Shown: positions 7,753-16,885, numbered from the stretch's first letter. The stretch is 64,000 nucleotides of DNA from Psychrobacillus sp. OK032 (GCF_900111345.1 NZ_FOGY01000003.1:1-64000), one strand, 5' to 3'. The notes: generated by a model from the sequence alone, not told the origin. A program made the numbers and translations.

Positions 7753-9168
7753 GTGATCGTGAAAGAAGTATTAAGTAGTTTGCAAGCGGAGGTTACACAA
7801 TTACGTGCAGAAGGGGAATATCAAGTAACAATTGAACGAGCAAATGAATTGTTAGATATCGGGATAATATGTAATGATTACAAGTCGATACTTATTGCAC
7901 ATATCAATCAGGCTGCTTCTTATTATTCCATAGGGGATATTGAGGAAGCCTTTGTAAGTATGGAACGCTATGAGGAGATCACTCTGGCGCATGGGGATGA
8001 TGCAGACTATCTGCAATTATATAATGTCATGTTCTTGTTATATGAATTTAACAAACAATATGATTATGCGAAGGAAACGTTAAACAAAAGTATGCAACTT
8101 GCGAAGCAATTAAAAAGATATAACATTTTGAGCAATGCCTATAGTAATTATAGTCATGTATGTATCCAACTCGGTGACTATGAAGAAGCATTAGAAGAGG
8201 CAAAAAAAGGGCTTGCTGCCGCAAAGCAACATGAGCCTAATTCTGCTGTTTTAGAAGTGCGGGTAATGTTTAATATAGCCCATGCGTATATTTGTTTGAA
8301 TCTATTAGAAGACGCAAAATTAGTGATGGATGAAATGGAAAAGAAGGATGTATTTGACTCATATATACGTGAACGTGCACAGTTCCAAATGTTAACAGGG
8401 GACTGGCTAAATCAGAAAAAAGCATATAGAGAATCCTTTGAAGCATATTCATCTGCAAAGGAAATTGTGGATACTTATCAGGATGTTTATTTATTAAAGA
8501 CCATTCAAGAAAAGCGTTTAAAAATAAGTGAAATAATGGAGGATATCCATTTATCCTATCAAGTGCAAAAAGAGTATATTCAGCTTTTACAAACTATTAA
8601 TGAACGAGAACTCGCATTTAAGGCTATAAAACTAAATGTGAAACACCAATTATCCAAAATACAGAAAAAGGCTGAGTTAGATTATTTGACAGGTTTATAC
8701 AATCGAAGTTACTTAATAGAACTTGTTACGAGCTGGTTTGGTGAAGCATCCGATACATATACTCCAATTAGTTGTATTGCATTTGATTTAGACGGGTTCA
8801 AGGCAATTAATGATGTATATGGGCATTTAATGGGTGACGAAGTTATTCGTGAAGTAGGAATTCTATGTAAAAATGCTTTAAGTCCAGAGTTCATCATTGG
8901 TCGCTATGGTGGAGATGAGTTTGTAATAATCGGTAGAAACTCATTAGAAGAGACGTTGAGGCTTGCGAATGTATTGAAAGAAACTATAGCAGGCATGAAA
9001 TTAGTGAAAAATGAAAAGTCCATACAATTAGCTGCTAGTTTTGGAATTTCTTCAACGGAAGATGAGTCCATTAATTCCTTCGACGAGCTTTTTCATCTTG
9101 CAGATATGCGACTCTATAATGCAAAACAAAATGGAAAGAATCAAGTGTTTGCTGGAAACCATCGATAA
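7753..9168 (+). CDS. TPR-repeat diguanylate cyclase (GGDEF protein)
   Basis: 471 residues from GTG 7753; GTG 7759 is equally plausible because the GGAG motif lies 4 or 10 bases upstream. Residues 1 to about 270 form helical pairs of the tetratricopeptide type (for example SNAYSNYSHVCIQLGDYEEA), a protein-interaction module. A short coiled linker leads to a GGDEF domain with the intact active-site motif RYGGDEF at about residues 384-390, so it should make cyclic di-GMP. No RxxD inhibitory site is seen just before the motif. It has no membrane segment and probably acts in the cytosol. Its partner is not evident from the neighbours. Confidence 0.92.
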   Translation: MIVKEVLSSLQAEVTQLRAEGEYQVTIERANELLDIGIICNDYKSILIAHINQAASYYSIGDIEEAFVSMERYEEITLAHGDDADYLQLYNVMFLLYEFNKQYDYAKETLNKSMQLAKQLKRYNILSNAYSNYSHVCIQLGDYEEALEEAKKGLAAAKQHEPNSAVLEVRVMFNIAHAYICLNLLEDAKLVMDEMEKKDVFDSYIRERAQFQMLTGDWLNQKKAYRESFEAYSSAKEIVDTYQDVYLLKTIQEKRLKISEIMEDIHLSYQVQKEYIQLLQTINERELAFKAIKLNVKHQLSKIQKKAELDYLTGLYNRSYLIELVTSWFGEASDTYTPISCIAFDLDGFKAINDVYGHLMGDEVIREVGILCKNALSPEFIIGRYGGDEFVIIGRNSLEETLRLANVLKETIAGMKLVKNEKSIQLAASFGISSTEDESINSFDELFHLADMRLYNAKQNGKNQVFAGNHR

Positions 9169-9370
9169 GAGAAGCGCAAGAACCTTTTAAGGTCATAACC
9201 TATTTCTATCGTTTCCGGTGGGTTTTGGATAGACTTGTTGTATTATTACCGTTTGATTTTTTAGAGAGGTTGGGCAAATTAATAAAGATTATATGATGGT
9301 ATTAACAATACCTTAACTTAAACTCATTCTATTATCGTAGCGATAGCTGCAATAAACTTGGATACTACTA

Positions 9371-9402
9371 ACTTTAAAAATGGGACTCATAAGTGAGTCC
9401 CA
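9371..9402 (-). terminator. Intrinsic terminator of the esterase gene
   Basis: Perfect 9-base stem TGGGACTCA-TAAG-TGAGTCCCA; read on the minus strand it is followed by ATTTTTAAAG, a T-tract. It lies 11 bases past the stop of the minus-strand hydrolase. Nothing else is visible in the 9169-9412 gap. Confidence 0.85.
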
Positions 9403-9412
9403 AACGCATGTG

Positions 9413-10042
9413 TTAATGCTCTTTCAAAAATGCTATTAAATCTTGATGATTTTCCGGTGTTACTCCGTGCCCATCACCATAAGTTTTAAACCTTACATTT
9501 GCCCCGAGAGATTCAAAGTAATCTTTACTTTCCGCACCCCACTGAGATGGAATAACGTAATCATAATCACCGTGTGAAATAAAGATGTTCAAATGATCGA
9601 CGGGACGCTTACTATATTCTTCTTTTACAAAACTCGGTATGTAGCCACTTAATGCAACAACTCTATTAATGACATTGCCCATCGTTAATGCCAAAGTTTG
9701 GGAAAGAATCGCACCTTGGCTAAAGCCTAATAACGTAATATTCTTTGGATCAAGGTCATATTCTTCGATTGCTTCATAAATAAATGATTGTATAAATGTT
9801 ACTACTTTATCAAAGACTTCACGATCAGGTTTACCTACTTCTGCTATAGTAAAAAACGCATATCCTGGTTTGTGAACAATCGGACCACGCAAACTAAAAA
9901 TATGGTGGGTTTCCTCAAAACTTTTGACGAGCTGTGGTAAGTCCTCTTCATTACTTCCCATTCCATGCAATAAAAAAAGTGCAGGCATTTTTTCTCCGGT
10001 AGTTTTCGGTGCTGAATAGTTAAATGTAAAAGGAGTTTTCAT
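9413..10042 (-). CDS. Alpha/beta hydrolase, carboxylesterase/phospholipase type (MhqD-like)
   Basis: 209 residues. Single-domain alpha/beta hydrolase with an oxyanion-region LLHGMGSNEEDL, the nucleophile elbow GFSQGA (Ser at about 111), an acid near SHGDYDYVIP and the catalytic His in GDGHGVTPE near the C-terminus. This is the small carboxylesterase/lysophospholipase family that includes B. subtilis MhqD and YtpA-like enzymes. No signal peptide, so it is cytosolic. Substrate is unknown. It is monocistronic, with its own terminator. Confidence 0.9.
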   Translation of the reverse strand: MKTPFTFNYSAPKTTGEKMPALFLLHGMGSNEEDLPQLVKSFEETHHIFSLRGPIVHKPGYAFFTIAEVGKPDREVFDKVVTFIQSFIYEAIEEYDLDPKNITLLGFSQGAILSQTLALTMGNVINRVVALSGYIPSFVKEEYSKRPVDHLNIFISHGDYDYVIPSQWGAESKDYFESLGANVRFKTYGDGHGVTPENHQDLIAFLKEH

Positions 10043-10165
10043 TTCTTTTTCTTCCCTTCAAGCTTAAGTATATCTATCTTAACATAAGTGCTTAATTCTT
10101 TCGTATATATATGGTAGTAGATTCGTAGAATAGAATGATAAGTAAATAGTGAATGGGGGATGGAA

Positions 10166-10429
10166 ATGCAGCAATACGTTAGGGAAGAAATGCGATTGTT
10201 ATTCCAAGTTTTATCGGGTTTGTTTTTAGTTTTTGGTTTTAGTTACTTTTTACGTGCAACTAACGATCAATTTCCATGGCTAGCTCTAATTGGATCAACA
10301 GTTGGATTAACGATTATTGTATTTGTATTGTCGGGGAAAATGTACCGTGCATTTTTAATTTCTTTACTAGTTTTCTCTGTGATAATGAGTGTGATATTTA
10401 ATTGGTATTCTATTTTCAACGTGCATTAA
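10166..10429 (+). CDS. Small membrane protein, unknown
   Basis: 87 residues from the ATG at 10166, which has GGGGGA six bases upstream; the ATG at 10160 lies too close to that motif. Three hydrophobic segments (about 11-28, 35-54, 58-78) indicate a small integral membrane protein. No family recognised. Confidence 0.7.
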   Translation: MQQYVREEMRLLFQVLSGLFLVFGFSYFLRATNDQFPWLALIGSTVGLTIIVFVLSGKMYRAFLISLLVFSVIMSVIFNWYSIFNVH

Positions 10430-10537
10430 TGATGAAGCATTTCAAAAAATAGCTTAAAACATTAAACATTGGACATCCTAATATAAAAATGAGTAAAGCT
10501 TTCGAATTAATCATTTACAATGTTAGGAGATGAAAAT

Positions 10538-10786
10538 GTGAAAGAGTTTAAAATAACTTACTTTTTTGATGAAGTGCATTATATTCGCAGATTTATCCAT
10601 ATAGAATCCCAAGAAAAAGCAGAAGAGCTAATTCAAAGGGAACGAGACAGCTATATTTCATTTACGGACAGTAGAGGGATTTACCATGAATTAAATACGA
10701 AAGATGTTCGAGTTATTCAATTATCGGAATATCATCGCACCGATAAAAAGATAAAAGTATCTAGACATAAGGAAACCCTCGACTGA
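10538..10786 (+). CDS. Hypothetical small cytoplasmic protein
   Basis: 82 residues from a GTG at 10538 with TTAGGAG eight bases upstream; the ATG at 10520 lies upstream of that ribosome binding site and is unlikely. The product is charged and soluble (KEFKITYFFDEVHYIRRFIH at the start). I do not recognise it. The terminator hairpin begins inside its last codons. Confidence 0.65.
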   Translation: MKEFKITYFFDEVHYIRRFIHIESQEKAEELIQRERDSYISFTDSRGIYHELNTKDVRVIQLSEYHRTDKKIKVSRHKETLD

Positions 10787-10816
10787 AAGGTTTTGTCTCT
10801 TTCGTAGAGGGTTTTT
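10773..10816 (+). terminator. Intrinsic terminator overlapping the 3' end of the small gene
   Basis: AAACCCTC pairs with GAGGGTTT across a loop that has its own GAAAG/CTTTC pairing, followed by a T-run (GGGTTTTTAGG). The left arm lies within the last codons of the upstream gene. Confidence 0.8.
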
Positions 10817-10822
10817 AGGTGT

Positions 10823-11707
10823 TCAAGCAGTATTCCGTCTTTTTCCATATAAATGTACAATCAGTACACCCAAAATTGCAATGAATCCTCCAATAATGGA
10901 AATAACTGCAGGCAGTTCTCCTAACCATAACCAAGCGACTACTATTGCAATAACTGGTTCTGCATAAAGGAGGCTAGATATTGAACTGGCTTTGCTCATA
11001 GATAAAGCAATCGCCCAAGTTAAATAGGCAATGGCTGTCGGGAATACCCCTATGTAAATTGCGGACAAGTTTGCTTCTAGTGTTGCATGTTGAATATCAT
11101 CTAGCAATCCCGGAGCAAACACCAGGAAAGGAATGGTACCGGCCCAAGTAAAATAAGCAGTTAACTCTATCGGATTGTATTTTAACAGTAGGGATTTTTG
11201 GTAAACGAAAAATATAGAAGTCGCAATTGCGGCTATAATGACTAAAAATACCCCGGGTGAGATGTTGAATATAGAATCTCCAGTACCTATGCCGATTAAC
11301 AAAATACCAACAAACCCAAATACCAAACCAAACCATCCAACTGTTCCAAGTCGTTCCTTTAACACGATTACAGCGATAACCGTTGTGAAGATAGGTGCTG
11401 AACCTATTAACATTCCTGCTGTTCCAGCTGTAATCGTTAATTGTCCAAACGTCACACATATATGATAAACGCTAATCCCGATCCATCCAAGAAGTGCAAT
11501 TTTGAACAAATCCTCTTTCTTGGGTAATTGAAAACTAATCCCTGGCCAAAATGCGATTACCGCGAAAATCCCAGACGCAATGATAAAACGGAATAAAATC
11601 AAATGACCTGCTGAATAACCACCATGTAAACTAGCGCTTATAGATGCAAAACTCGATCCCCAAATAAAAACAGTAATCGCTGCCAAAACAAGAGCTTTCT
11701 TTTTCAT
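10823..11707 (-). CDS. EamA/DMT-superfamily transporter
   Basis: 294 residues with ten hydrophobic segments arranged as two repeats of five, the standard EamA (drug/metabolite transporter) fold. The first repeat starts LAAITVFIWGSSFASISASL, a hallmark of the family, and the second has AYFTWAGTIPFL and PTAIAYLTWAIALS. It should be an inner-membrane exporter of metabolites or amino acids; substrate not inferable. It is alone on the minus strand. GGTGGAG precedes the ATG. Confidence 0.92.
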   Translation of the reverse strand: MKKKALVLAAITVFIWGSSFASISASLHGGYSAGHLILFRFIIASGIFAVIAFWPGISFQLPKKEDLFKIALLGWIGISVYHICVTFGQLTITAGTAGMLIGSAPIFTTVIAVIVLKERLGTVGWFGLVFGFVGILLIGIGTGDSIFNISPGVFLVIIAAIATSIFFVYQKSLLLKYNPIELTAYFTWAGTIPFLVFAPGLLDDIQHATLEANLSAIYIGVFPTAIAYLTWAIALSMSKASSISSLLYAEPVIAIVVAWLWLGELPAVISIIGGFIAILGVLIVHLYGKRRNTA

Positions 11708-11876
11708 TTGGCTCCACCAAACTTTCTACTCGTAGATAGATTAAAAAACGTCTTTCTATTACTTATATTACATAGTAAAAGCAAACAACTAATAGTACAA
11801 TAAAACCCACTTTAAAACAACATACTTTAAAAGGAATATGGTATTATATTTGACTCTTACATAGGCAAATGTAGTG

Positions 11877-11903
11877 ACTAAATGGTTTTCCAAACATATT
11901 TTA
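11877..11903 (+). promoter_or_regulatory. Possible sigma-K-type promoter of the ATP-grasp gene
   Basis: AC at 11877-11878, 16 bases, then CATATTTTA at 11895-11903, which fits the sporulation sigma-K pattern AC...CATANNNTA. It lies 40 bases before the ATP-grasp start codon. The motif is short and could occur by chance in AT-rich DNA; the neighbouring coat-protein gene makes a mother-cell promoter plausible. Confidence 0.4.
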
Positions 11904-11942
11904 AAGAGACAATAGTGTCTAAATGAATGGGTGGCTATTCCT

Positions 11943-13166
11943 ATGAAAACAATTGTATTTATTGGATGTTACAAGTCTGGAACAAGTAAGGAAGCCTTGA
12001 TGATAGCAAAAGAAATGGGATATTGTGTGGTTTTATGCACGGACAAGACTAAGTACATGACAAACAATCCTGATTTCTCGGAAGTTGATCAGTTTGTGTA
12101 TATAGAAGATTTATTAGATGAACAGCAAATGGTAGAAGAAATAACCAGGCTGATGAAAAAAGGGAAACAAATTTGCGCATGCATTAGTTTAATTGATCCA
12201 TATGTTTCTTATGCAGCTAGGCTTTCTAAGCATTTTGGGCTTGCAAAAACTTCTGTAGATTCTTTAGAGTTAATGGAAAACAAAATAGCGATAAGAGAAA
12301 AACTAAAGAACCTTCCGATAACCCCCTTTTATATAATTTTTCACCCAGATGATTCCCTTGAAAAGTTTGAAAAAGATTATAAATCCCTCTTTCCTTTTAT
12401 TATAAAACCCCCAATCTCAAATGGTTCAAAGGATGTATTATTTGTTGAAACAAAGAAAATGCTTGCTGATGCTTTAAGGTTACTACAAATGAATCATCCA
12501 AATAATCCATTATTAATAGAAGAATTTTTACAAGGACCACAGTATCTCGTTGAAATTTTGGTTTATAACAATGAAATTAAATTCCTAGGGTTAGTTGAGC
12601 AAAAAGTACTATACAATGGCAGATTTATTGTGACTGGATATAAGTTTCCTGGAAAAGTCGAAATGGAGGAATATCGTAGTCTATATGCTTGCATTTCAAG
12701 CATTCTAAAACAAATAGATCTATCGAATGGCTCTTGTCATATGGAGATGAAACTTGTTCAAGGGAAATGGAAATTGATAGAGATAAATCCGAGAATGGCT
12801 GGAGGAGCGATGAACAGAATTATAAAAGAAGGAACCGGGATTAATCTAATAAAAGAAATATTAAAAGTACATTTAGGAGAGGAACCTATTTTACTCGAAA
12901 AAAGGAAAAAGCATGTGTACGCCAAATATTTAACAATAGGTTCCCGGGGGAAGTTACTCAAAATCACTGGGAAAGAACTGGCTTTAATGCATGATGGAGT
13001 GAAATATGTTCATATTAAACCGCTTGAAGGTAGAATTATCACGACCCCATATTCAATGGGAAATCGGTATGCATGCGTCATTGCTGTTTCAGAAACAGCG
13101 GAACAAGCAGAAGCAATTGCATTAGAAGCTGCAAAGGAGATAAAGTTTTATCTGGAACCTTTTTAA
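11943..13166 (+). CDS. ATP-grasp ligase A1 (carboxylate-amine ligase type)
   Basis: 407 residues from the ATG at 11943 (GTG 11931 possible; the paralogue at 16998 supports a start at MKTIVFIG). Layout: N-terminal nucleotide-fold pre-ATP-grasp domain (1 to about 95), ATP-grasp domain with FIIKPPISNGSKDV, EEFLQGPQYLVEI and the metal-binding EINPRMAGG at about 279-287, then a small C-terminal domain of PylC/PurK type. The family joins a carboxylate, activated as acyl phosphate, to an amine; L-amino-acid ligases and carnosine synthase are relatives. Substrates are unknown. It heads a group with a coat protein and a YheCD-Mur fusion and has a homologue on the other strand in the same cluster. Confidence 0.85.
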   Translation: MKTIVFIGCYKSGTSKEALMIAKEMGYCVVLCTDKTKYMTNNPDFSEVDQFVYIEDLLDEQQMVEEITRLMKKGKQICACISLIDPYVSYAARLSKHFGLAKTSVDSLELMENKIAIREKLKNLPITPFYIIFHPDDSLEKFEKDYKSLFPFIIKPPISNGSKDVLFVETKKMLADALRLLQMNHPNNPLLIEEFLQGPQYLVEILVYNNEIKFLGLVEQKVLYNGRFIVTGYKFPGKVEMEEYRSLYACISSILKQIDLSNGSCHMEMKLVQGKWKLIEINPRMAGGAMNRIIKEGTGINLIKEILKVHLGEEPILLEKRKKHVYAKYLTIGSRGKLLKITGKELALMHDGVKYVHIKPLEGRIITTPYSMGNRYACVIAVSETAEQAEAIALEAAKEIKFYLEPF

Positions 13167-13253
13167 AAGCCACACCGGTTCAATATGGTAGTCTGTTTAC
13201 CCGTGTAACCTTATCAAGCCGTAATATTATAAGTACTAAGAGTAGGAAGGGAG

Positions 13254-13697
13254 TTGAAAAGTCAATTGAGCACCGAAGTGAAAACTAACCAATGTATATG
13301 TGATGCACTTTGTGAATTGAAATTGCTTCAGGATCTATTAACTAATTCCCAAACCAAGTTTTTCGGTCGACTACTAGCCAAAATAGCAGGTACCGATACG
13401 ATTCCCTTACTCTTGATAACTAAAAAAGGGGACCCTTTAAGTTTTAGTAGTACGGAGGAGCATTTTGAAACAAGTTTTTTTCGAATTGAGTCCATAGATA
13501 AAGAAGCATGCTGTACAACAATTTCGTTACTACGTCCTCTTGATATTGAAGGCAATTACTCTAATTCTTTTTGTAATTTGGTTAGATTAGAAAAAACGTC
13601 TATATGTAAGAATGTTGATTTGTCACGTATATGTGCCATACAACTATTGGAGACCGAATTGTTAACAAGAAAAATAATTATTGAGCCGAAATGGTAA
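13254..13697 (+). CDS. CotY/CotZ-family spore coat protein
   Basis: 147 residues from TTG 13254 (TTG 13266 is an alternative; AGGAAGG lies just upstream). The protein matches the pattern of the cysteine-rich outer-coat/exosporium proteins CotY and CotZ: CICDAL near the start, DTIPLLLITKKGDPLSF, SFFRIESID-x4-CCTTISLLRPL, then the signature VRLEKTSICKNVDLSRICAIQ. These proteins form disulfide-linked crust or exosporium lattices in Bacillus spores. It has fewer cysteines than B. subtilis CotZ (seven visible). It lies between an ATP-grasp gene and the YheCD-Mur fusion, which ties the cluster to spore-surface assembly. Confidence 0.82.
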   Translation: MKSQLSTEVKTNQCICDALCELKLLQDLLTNSQTKFFGRLLAKIAGTDTIPLLLITKKGDPLSFSSTEEHFETSFFRIESIDKEACCTTISLLRPLDIEGNYSNSFCNLVRLEKTSICKNVDLSRICAIQLLETELLTRKIIIEPKW

Positions 13698-13699
13698 TG

Positions 13700-13735
13700 A
13701 CACCTCTTCACCCTACAATTCTTGGGGTGTTTTTT
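13700..13735 (+). terminator. Intrinsic terminator after the coat-protein gene
   Basis: CACCC (13709-13713) pairs with GGGTG (13725-13729), followed by TTTTTT. An overlapping ACACC/GGTGT pairing is also possible. It separates the coat gene from the fusion gene. Confidence 0.75.
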
Positions 13736-13832
13736 ATTTTTACTAAAAAAACTGAACGTTTGTCCGTATCCAATGCAGTATGGATGAATTTAATACAAAT
13801 ATAATCACACAAATATAAAAGGAGAATATGAA

Positions 13833-16001
13833 ATGACAATAATAGGAATGCTACACCATCGAAAAGATCCAAAAACCGTCATAAAGTCTTATGCATATGC
13901 TGCAGTCGCTAAGGCGGAGGGAGTTAATTTTTTTTACTTTTCACCAGGTGTAGTGAATTTTGTGAATCGATCTATTCGAGGTCAAGTTTATGAAAATGGA
14001 AGCTGGAAAGAGAAAATCATGCCTTTTCCAGATGTTATTTATAACGCAGGAAGTCCCGAAAAATTAGCTAAGTCAAAAGAAATTGTTGATAAATTGAAAA
14101 ATGAAATTCCATTTACTACAAACTCAATAGGGAATAAATGGAACATAAATGAAAGGCTAATGGAAGCAAAAGAATTTTCAAGTTACTTAATCCCCTCTGA
14201 AGTAGTAAAGAAGGTAGAGACTTTTTACAAATTCATTGCTTCTTTTCATAAAGTTGTCCTTAAACCGATTGATGGGAGAAAGGGAAAAGGAATCTTTTTT
14301 ATTTCTGAAATAGCAAAGGGGTATGAAGTAAGGAAGAATTCAGAAAATGAATTTTATACAAAGGAACAGTTGAACGTCTTTTTGGAGGATAAGCTATCAT
14401 CAGGCACTTTTATAGTTCAACCATATATACAATCCATCAATAAATCCGGCCAAGTGTATGATTTTAGGCTTCATGTCCAAAAAAATGGGGAAGGAAAGTG
14501 GGTGATTACTACTATTTATCCACGAGTTGCTCCAAACGGATCTATCATTCCAAATATTAATAATGGGGGTTTCACAAATTATTTAGATCCATTTTTACAA
14601 CAGGAATTTAAGGGAGAAGCTTTTGATATTAGAAGGATGCTTGAACACTTTTCTTTGTCATTAGCTAATCATTTAGACCAAATACAAATGGCTAAATATG
14701 GAGAGGTTATTGATGAAATAGGGATTGACGTTGGACTGGATGAAAATTTAAAAATTTGGATTTATGAAGTAAACTGGCGTCCAGGCTGTCCCCCTGCTTT
14801 TTATTTGGAATTAGATGTAGTAATCCATTCCATTCAATATGCAAAGTTTATAGCAGAAAATCAAATGAAAATTAAAACTGAAATTAACAATATAAAGAAA
14901 AAAAAGATTGAGGAAAAAGGAGAAATACCAATCATTGCGATAACGGGAAGTGCTGGTAAAACAACCTCCAAGGCATTCCTTGCATCGATATTGTCCAAAA
15001 GGTGGAACATTTTTGAATCCAAAGATTATTGGAATACAACAGAGCATACCAAAAAACATGCAGCAGAAATTAATGACGCTCACGAGGCTGTTGTATTAGA
15101 GTACGGTATGGCATATCCAGGGGTAATTACGGAACATTGTAGCATTATTAAGCCAAACATTAGCATCGTGACCAATATCGGACTTGCACATGTTGGAAAC
15201 TTTGATAGCGATATTAAAGGAGTTGCTCACGCGAAATCCGAACTAATCCACGGGATGGATCAAGAAGGTATCCTCGTCGTAAACAAAGACGACGAAAACT
15301 CAAAGTATTTGGAGACTGATCAATTCAAAGGGGAAATTATAACAGTCAGTACAAAGTCACCAGCTAACTATAGAGCATATAAGATTCAATATAAAGAGAA
15401 CGGCATGAGTTTCAAAATGAAGCTACAACGACAAGAAATTGAACTATTCATCCCTATTTTAGGGGAGCATCATGTATATAATGCCTTAAATGCTATTGCT
15501 GTCGCTGATTATTTAGGATTCACCCCAATGGAAATTAAAGCCGGGTTGATTTTTAGAAAACCACCAAGAAGATTAACTGTCTATAACTGTCGCGACAACA
15601 TTACAGTAATTGATGACACTGTACACTCCCATCCACAAGGAGTACGCGCTGCATTGGATGTCCTATCTAATATAGGGGAACACAGGAAGATAGCGATTAT
15701 TGGACAAATGAGGGAGTTAGGTGAGTTAAGAGAAGAGGAATATCGTAAAGTCGGGGATTACGTCCATGAAAAAGGCATTGATATATTAATTACCTATGGA
15801 TTTAGAACCGAAGAAATTGGTACTCAAGCGAAAGTAAAAGGATTTTCTCCTACAAATATATATCATTTTACAAACAAGGAACACTTACATGAGTTATTGA
15901 CAGAGATCGTGGAGAAAGACGACACGATCTTAATCAAAGGAGCAAGTAAGACGAATATGTTTGATACAGTCAAGTTTTTAGATCAAACATTTAAAGAATA
16001 A
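13833..16001 (+). CDS. YheC/YheD-type ATP-grasp fused to a MurF-like Mur ligase
   Basis: 722 residues, ATG start after AAAGGAG. Residues 1 to about 345 are a YheC/YheD-family ATP-grasp (KVVLKPIDGRKGKGIFFI, FIVQPYIQSI, DFRLHVQKNGEGKW, metal-binding YEVNWRPGCPP), a family known from spore-associated proteins. A lysine/glutamate-rich linker (about 345-365) leads to a Mur ligase: P-loop ITGSAGKTT at about 369-377, EYGMAYPG, TNIGLAHVGNFDSD followed by the lysine of AHAKSEL (normally carbamylated), YNALNAIAVADYLG and a C-terminal domain with DDTVHSHPQGVRAAL. The usual MurF N-terminal UDP-sugar domain is absent and replaced by the ATP-grasp. The order ATP-grasp then Mur ligase is that of cyanophycin synthetase, though the two halves belong to other subfamilies. 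Product unknown. Confidence 0.88.
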   Translation: MTIIGMLHHRKDPKTVIKSYAYAAVAKAEGVNFFYFSPGVVNFVNRSIRGQVYENGSWKEKIMPFPDVIYNAGSPEKLAKSKEIVDKLKNEIPFTTNSIGNKWNINERLMEAKEFSSYLIPSEVVKKVETFYKFIASFHKVVLKPIDGRKGKGIFFISEIAKGYEVRKNSENEFYTKEQLNVFLEDKLSSGTFIVQPYIQSINKSGQVYDFRLHVQKNGEGKWVITTIYPRVAPNGSIIPNINNGGFTNYLDPFLQQEFKGEAFDIRRMLEHFSLSLANHLDQIQMAKYGEVIDEIGIDVGLDENLKIWIYEVNWRPGCPPAFYLELDVVIHSIQYAKFIAENQMKIKTEINNIKKKKIEEKGEIPIIAITGSAGKTTSKAFLASILSKRWNIFESKDYWNTTEHTKKHAAEINDAHEAVVLEYGMAYPGVITEHCSIIKPNISIVTNIGLAHVGNFDSDIKGVAHAKSELIHGMDQEGILVVNKDDENSKYLETDQFKGEIITVSTKSPANYRAYKIQYKENGMSFKMKLQRQEIELFIPILGEHHVYNALNAIAVADYLGFTPMEIKAGLIFRKPPRRLTVYNCRDNITVIDDTVHSHPQGVRAALDVLSNIGEHRKIAIIGQMRELGELREEEYRKVGDYVHEKGIDILITYGFRTEEIGTQAKVKGFSPTNIYHFTNKEHLHELLTEIVEKDDTILIKGASKTNMFDTVKFLDQTFKE

Positions 16002-16014
16002 TTCTACAGGATTC

Positions 16015-16058
16015 CTGAATAACGCACCCTTACTAAAGGGGAGTTATTCAGGTTTTTT
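16015..16058 (+). terminator. Intrinsic terminator of the fusion gene
   Basis: Perfect 9-base outer stem CTGAATAAC/GTTATTCAG with inner CCCTT/AAGGG, followed by GTTTTTTCC. It lies 14 bases past the stop. Confidence 0.92.
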
Positions 16059-16148
16059 CCTATTGCTTTAGGAAATTACAAAATCTACGGCATGTGGATA
16101 AATTTTTTCAAGTAACATGAAGTATGGCATTTTTTATATTGTACGTAT

Positions 16149-16885
16149 TATAGGGATACTGTGTCGTAAGGAAGTTAAGCCAGGATTTCCGCTGCAGGGC
16201 GGACGCTTTCCGCCGGGTGAGCGATGAACCATCGCCGACGCTGGCGCGTTCGCCTGCGATGTTTCATCTGACTCACTCATCCGGCTGGAGTCGCCGCCCT
16301 TTCACTCCAATCCATAAAATTTGCTAACTAATCAGCATCGCTATTCTAAATTCATTCTTCTTGAAAATAACCCCCAATAAATGGTCGAATGAGAAAGAAA
16401 ACATGCTGTAAACGCAAAGCCCATCTCAAAAGCGACAAATTGACTGCTGAACACGACTAAACCAATCTAACTGATGTTTTGATGTGCTTATCCCTATACG
16501 GTCTTATATTTCTATTTCCAGGTACCCCAGTAAATGACAAAGAGCAATCAATCAATTATAGAAAACAACCAGTTCTATTCGGAAAGTAACCAAATTCAAA
16601 ATATCAAGTCCACTTGGAGAGAGACGGCGTTGAATACGAGGTGTTGTTCTAATAAATGGTTGAATGAGGCGTACTTCATCCTAAATGCTCCACTTATTTG
16701 AAGACAGCATTTTCTAATTAGGTTAATAAATATTCGGATAGTGTCCCTAATAGATATAAATCGCTGATATCAGCAGACGCCAAATTAGCAAGAAATATCT
16801 ATTGATTGAAGCGGAAAGCGTCCGCCTGCAGCGAAAATCATTGCGGACACTTAATCGAGCTTTTTACGACACAGTATCCCTATTA
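16149..16885. mobile_element. GC-rich dispersed repeat, copy B: MITE-like element with terminal inverted repeats
   Basis: Ends are perfect inverted repeats of about 20 bases: ATAGGGATACTGTGTCGTAA near 16150 and TTACGACACAGTATCCCTAT near 16865. The left 200 bases carry the GC-rich repeat in reverse orientation (CCGCTGCAGGGCGGACGCTT, GGCTGGAGTCGCCGCC); the right 100 bases carry a shorter forward copy. The middle (16340-16770) includes AAAGCGACAAATTGACTGC, shared with copy C. No transposase or other gene is seen, so it would depend on another element. It fills most of the gap 16002-16997 and splits the ligase cluster. Confidence 0.75.

Noticed and set aside
13833-16001. Classical cyanophycin synthetase (cphA)
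   Set aside because: The ATP-grasp half is YheC/YheD-like and the Mur half MurF-like; length 722 is shorter than the roughly 870-900 of CphA, and the N-terminal cyanophycin domain is absent.
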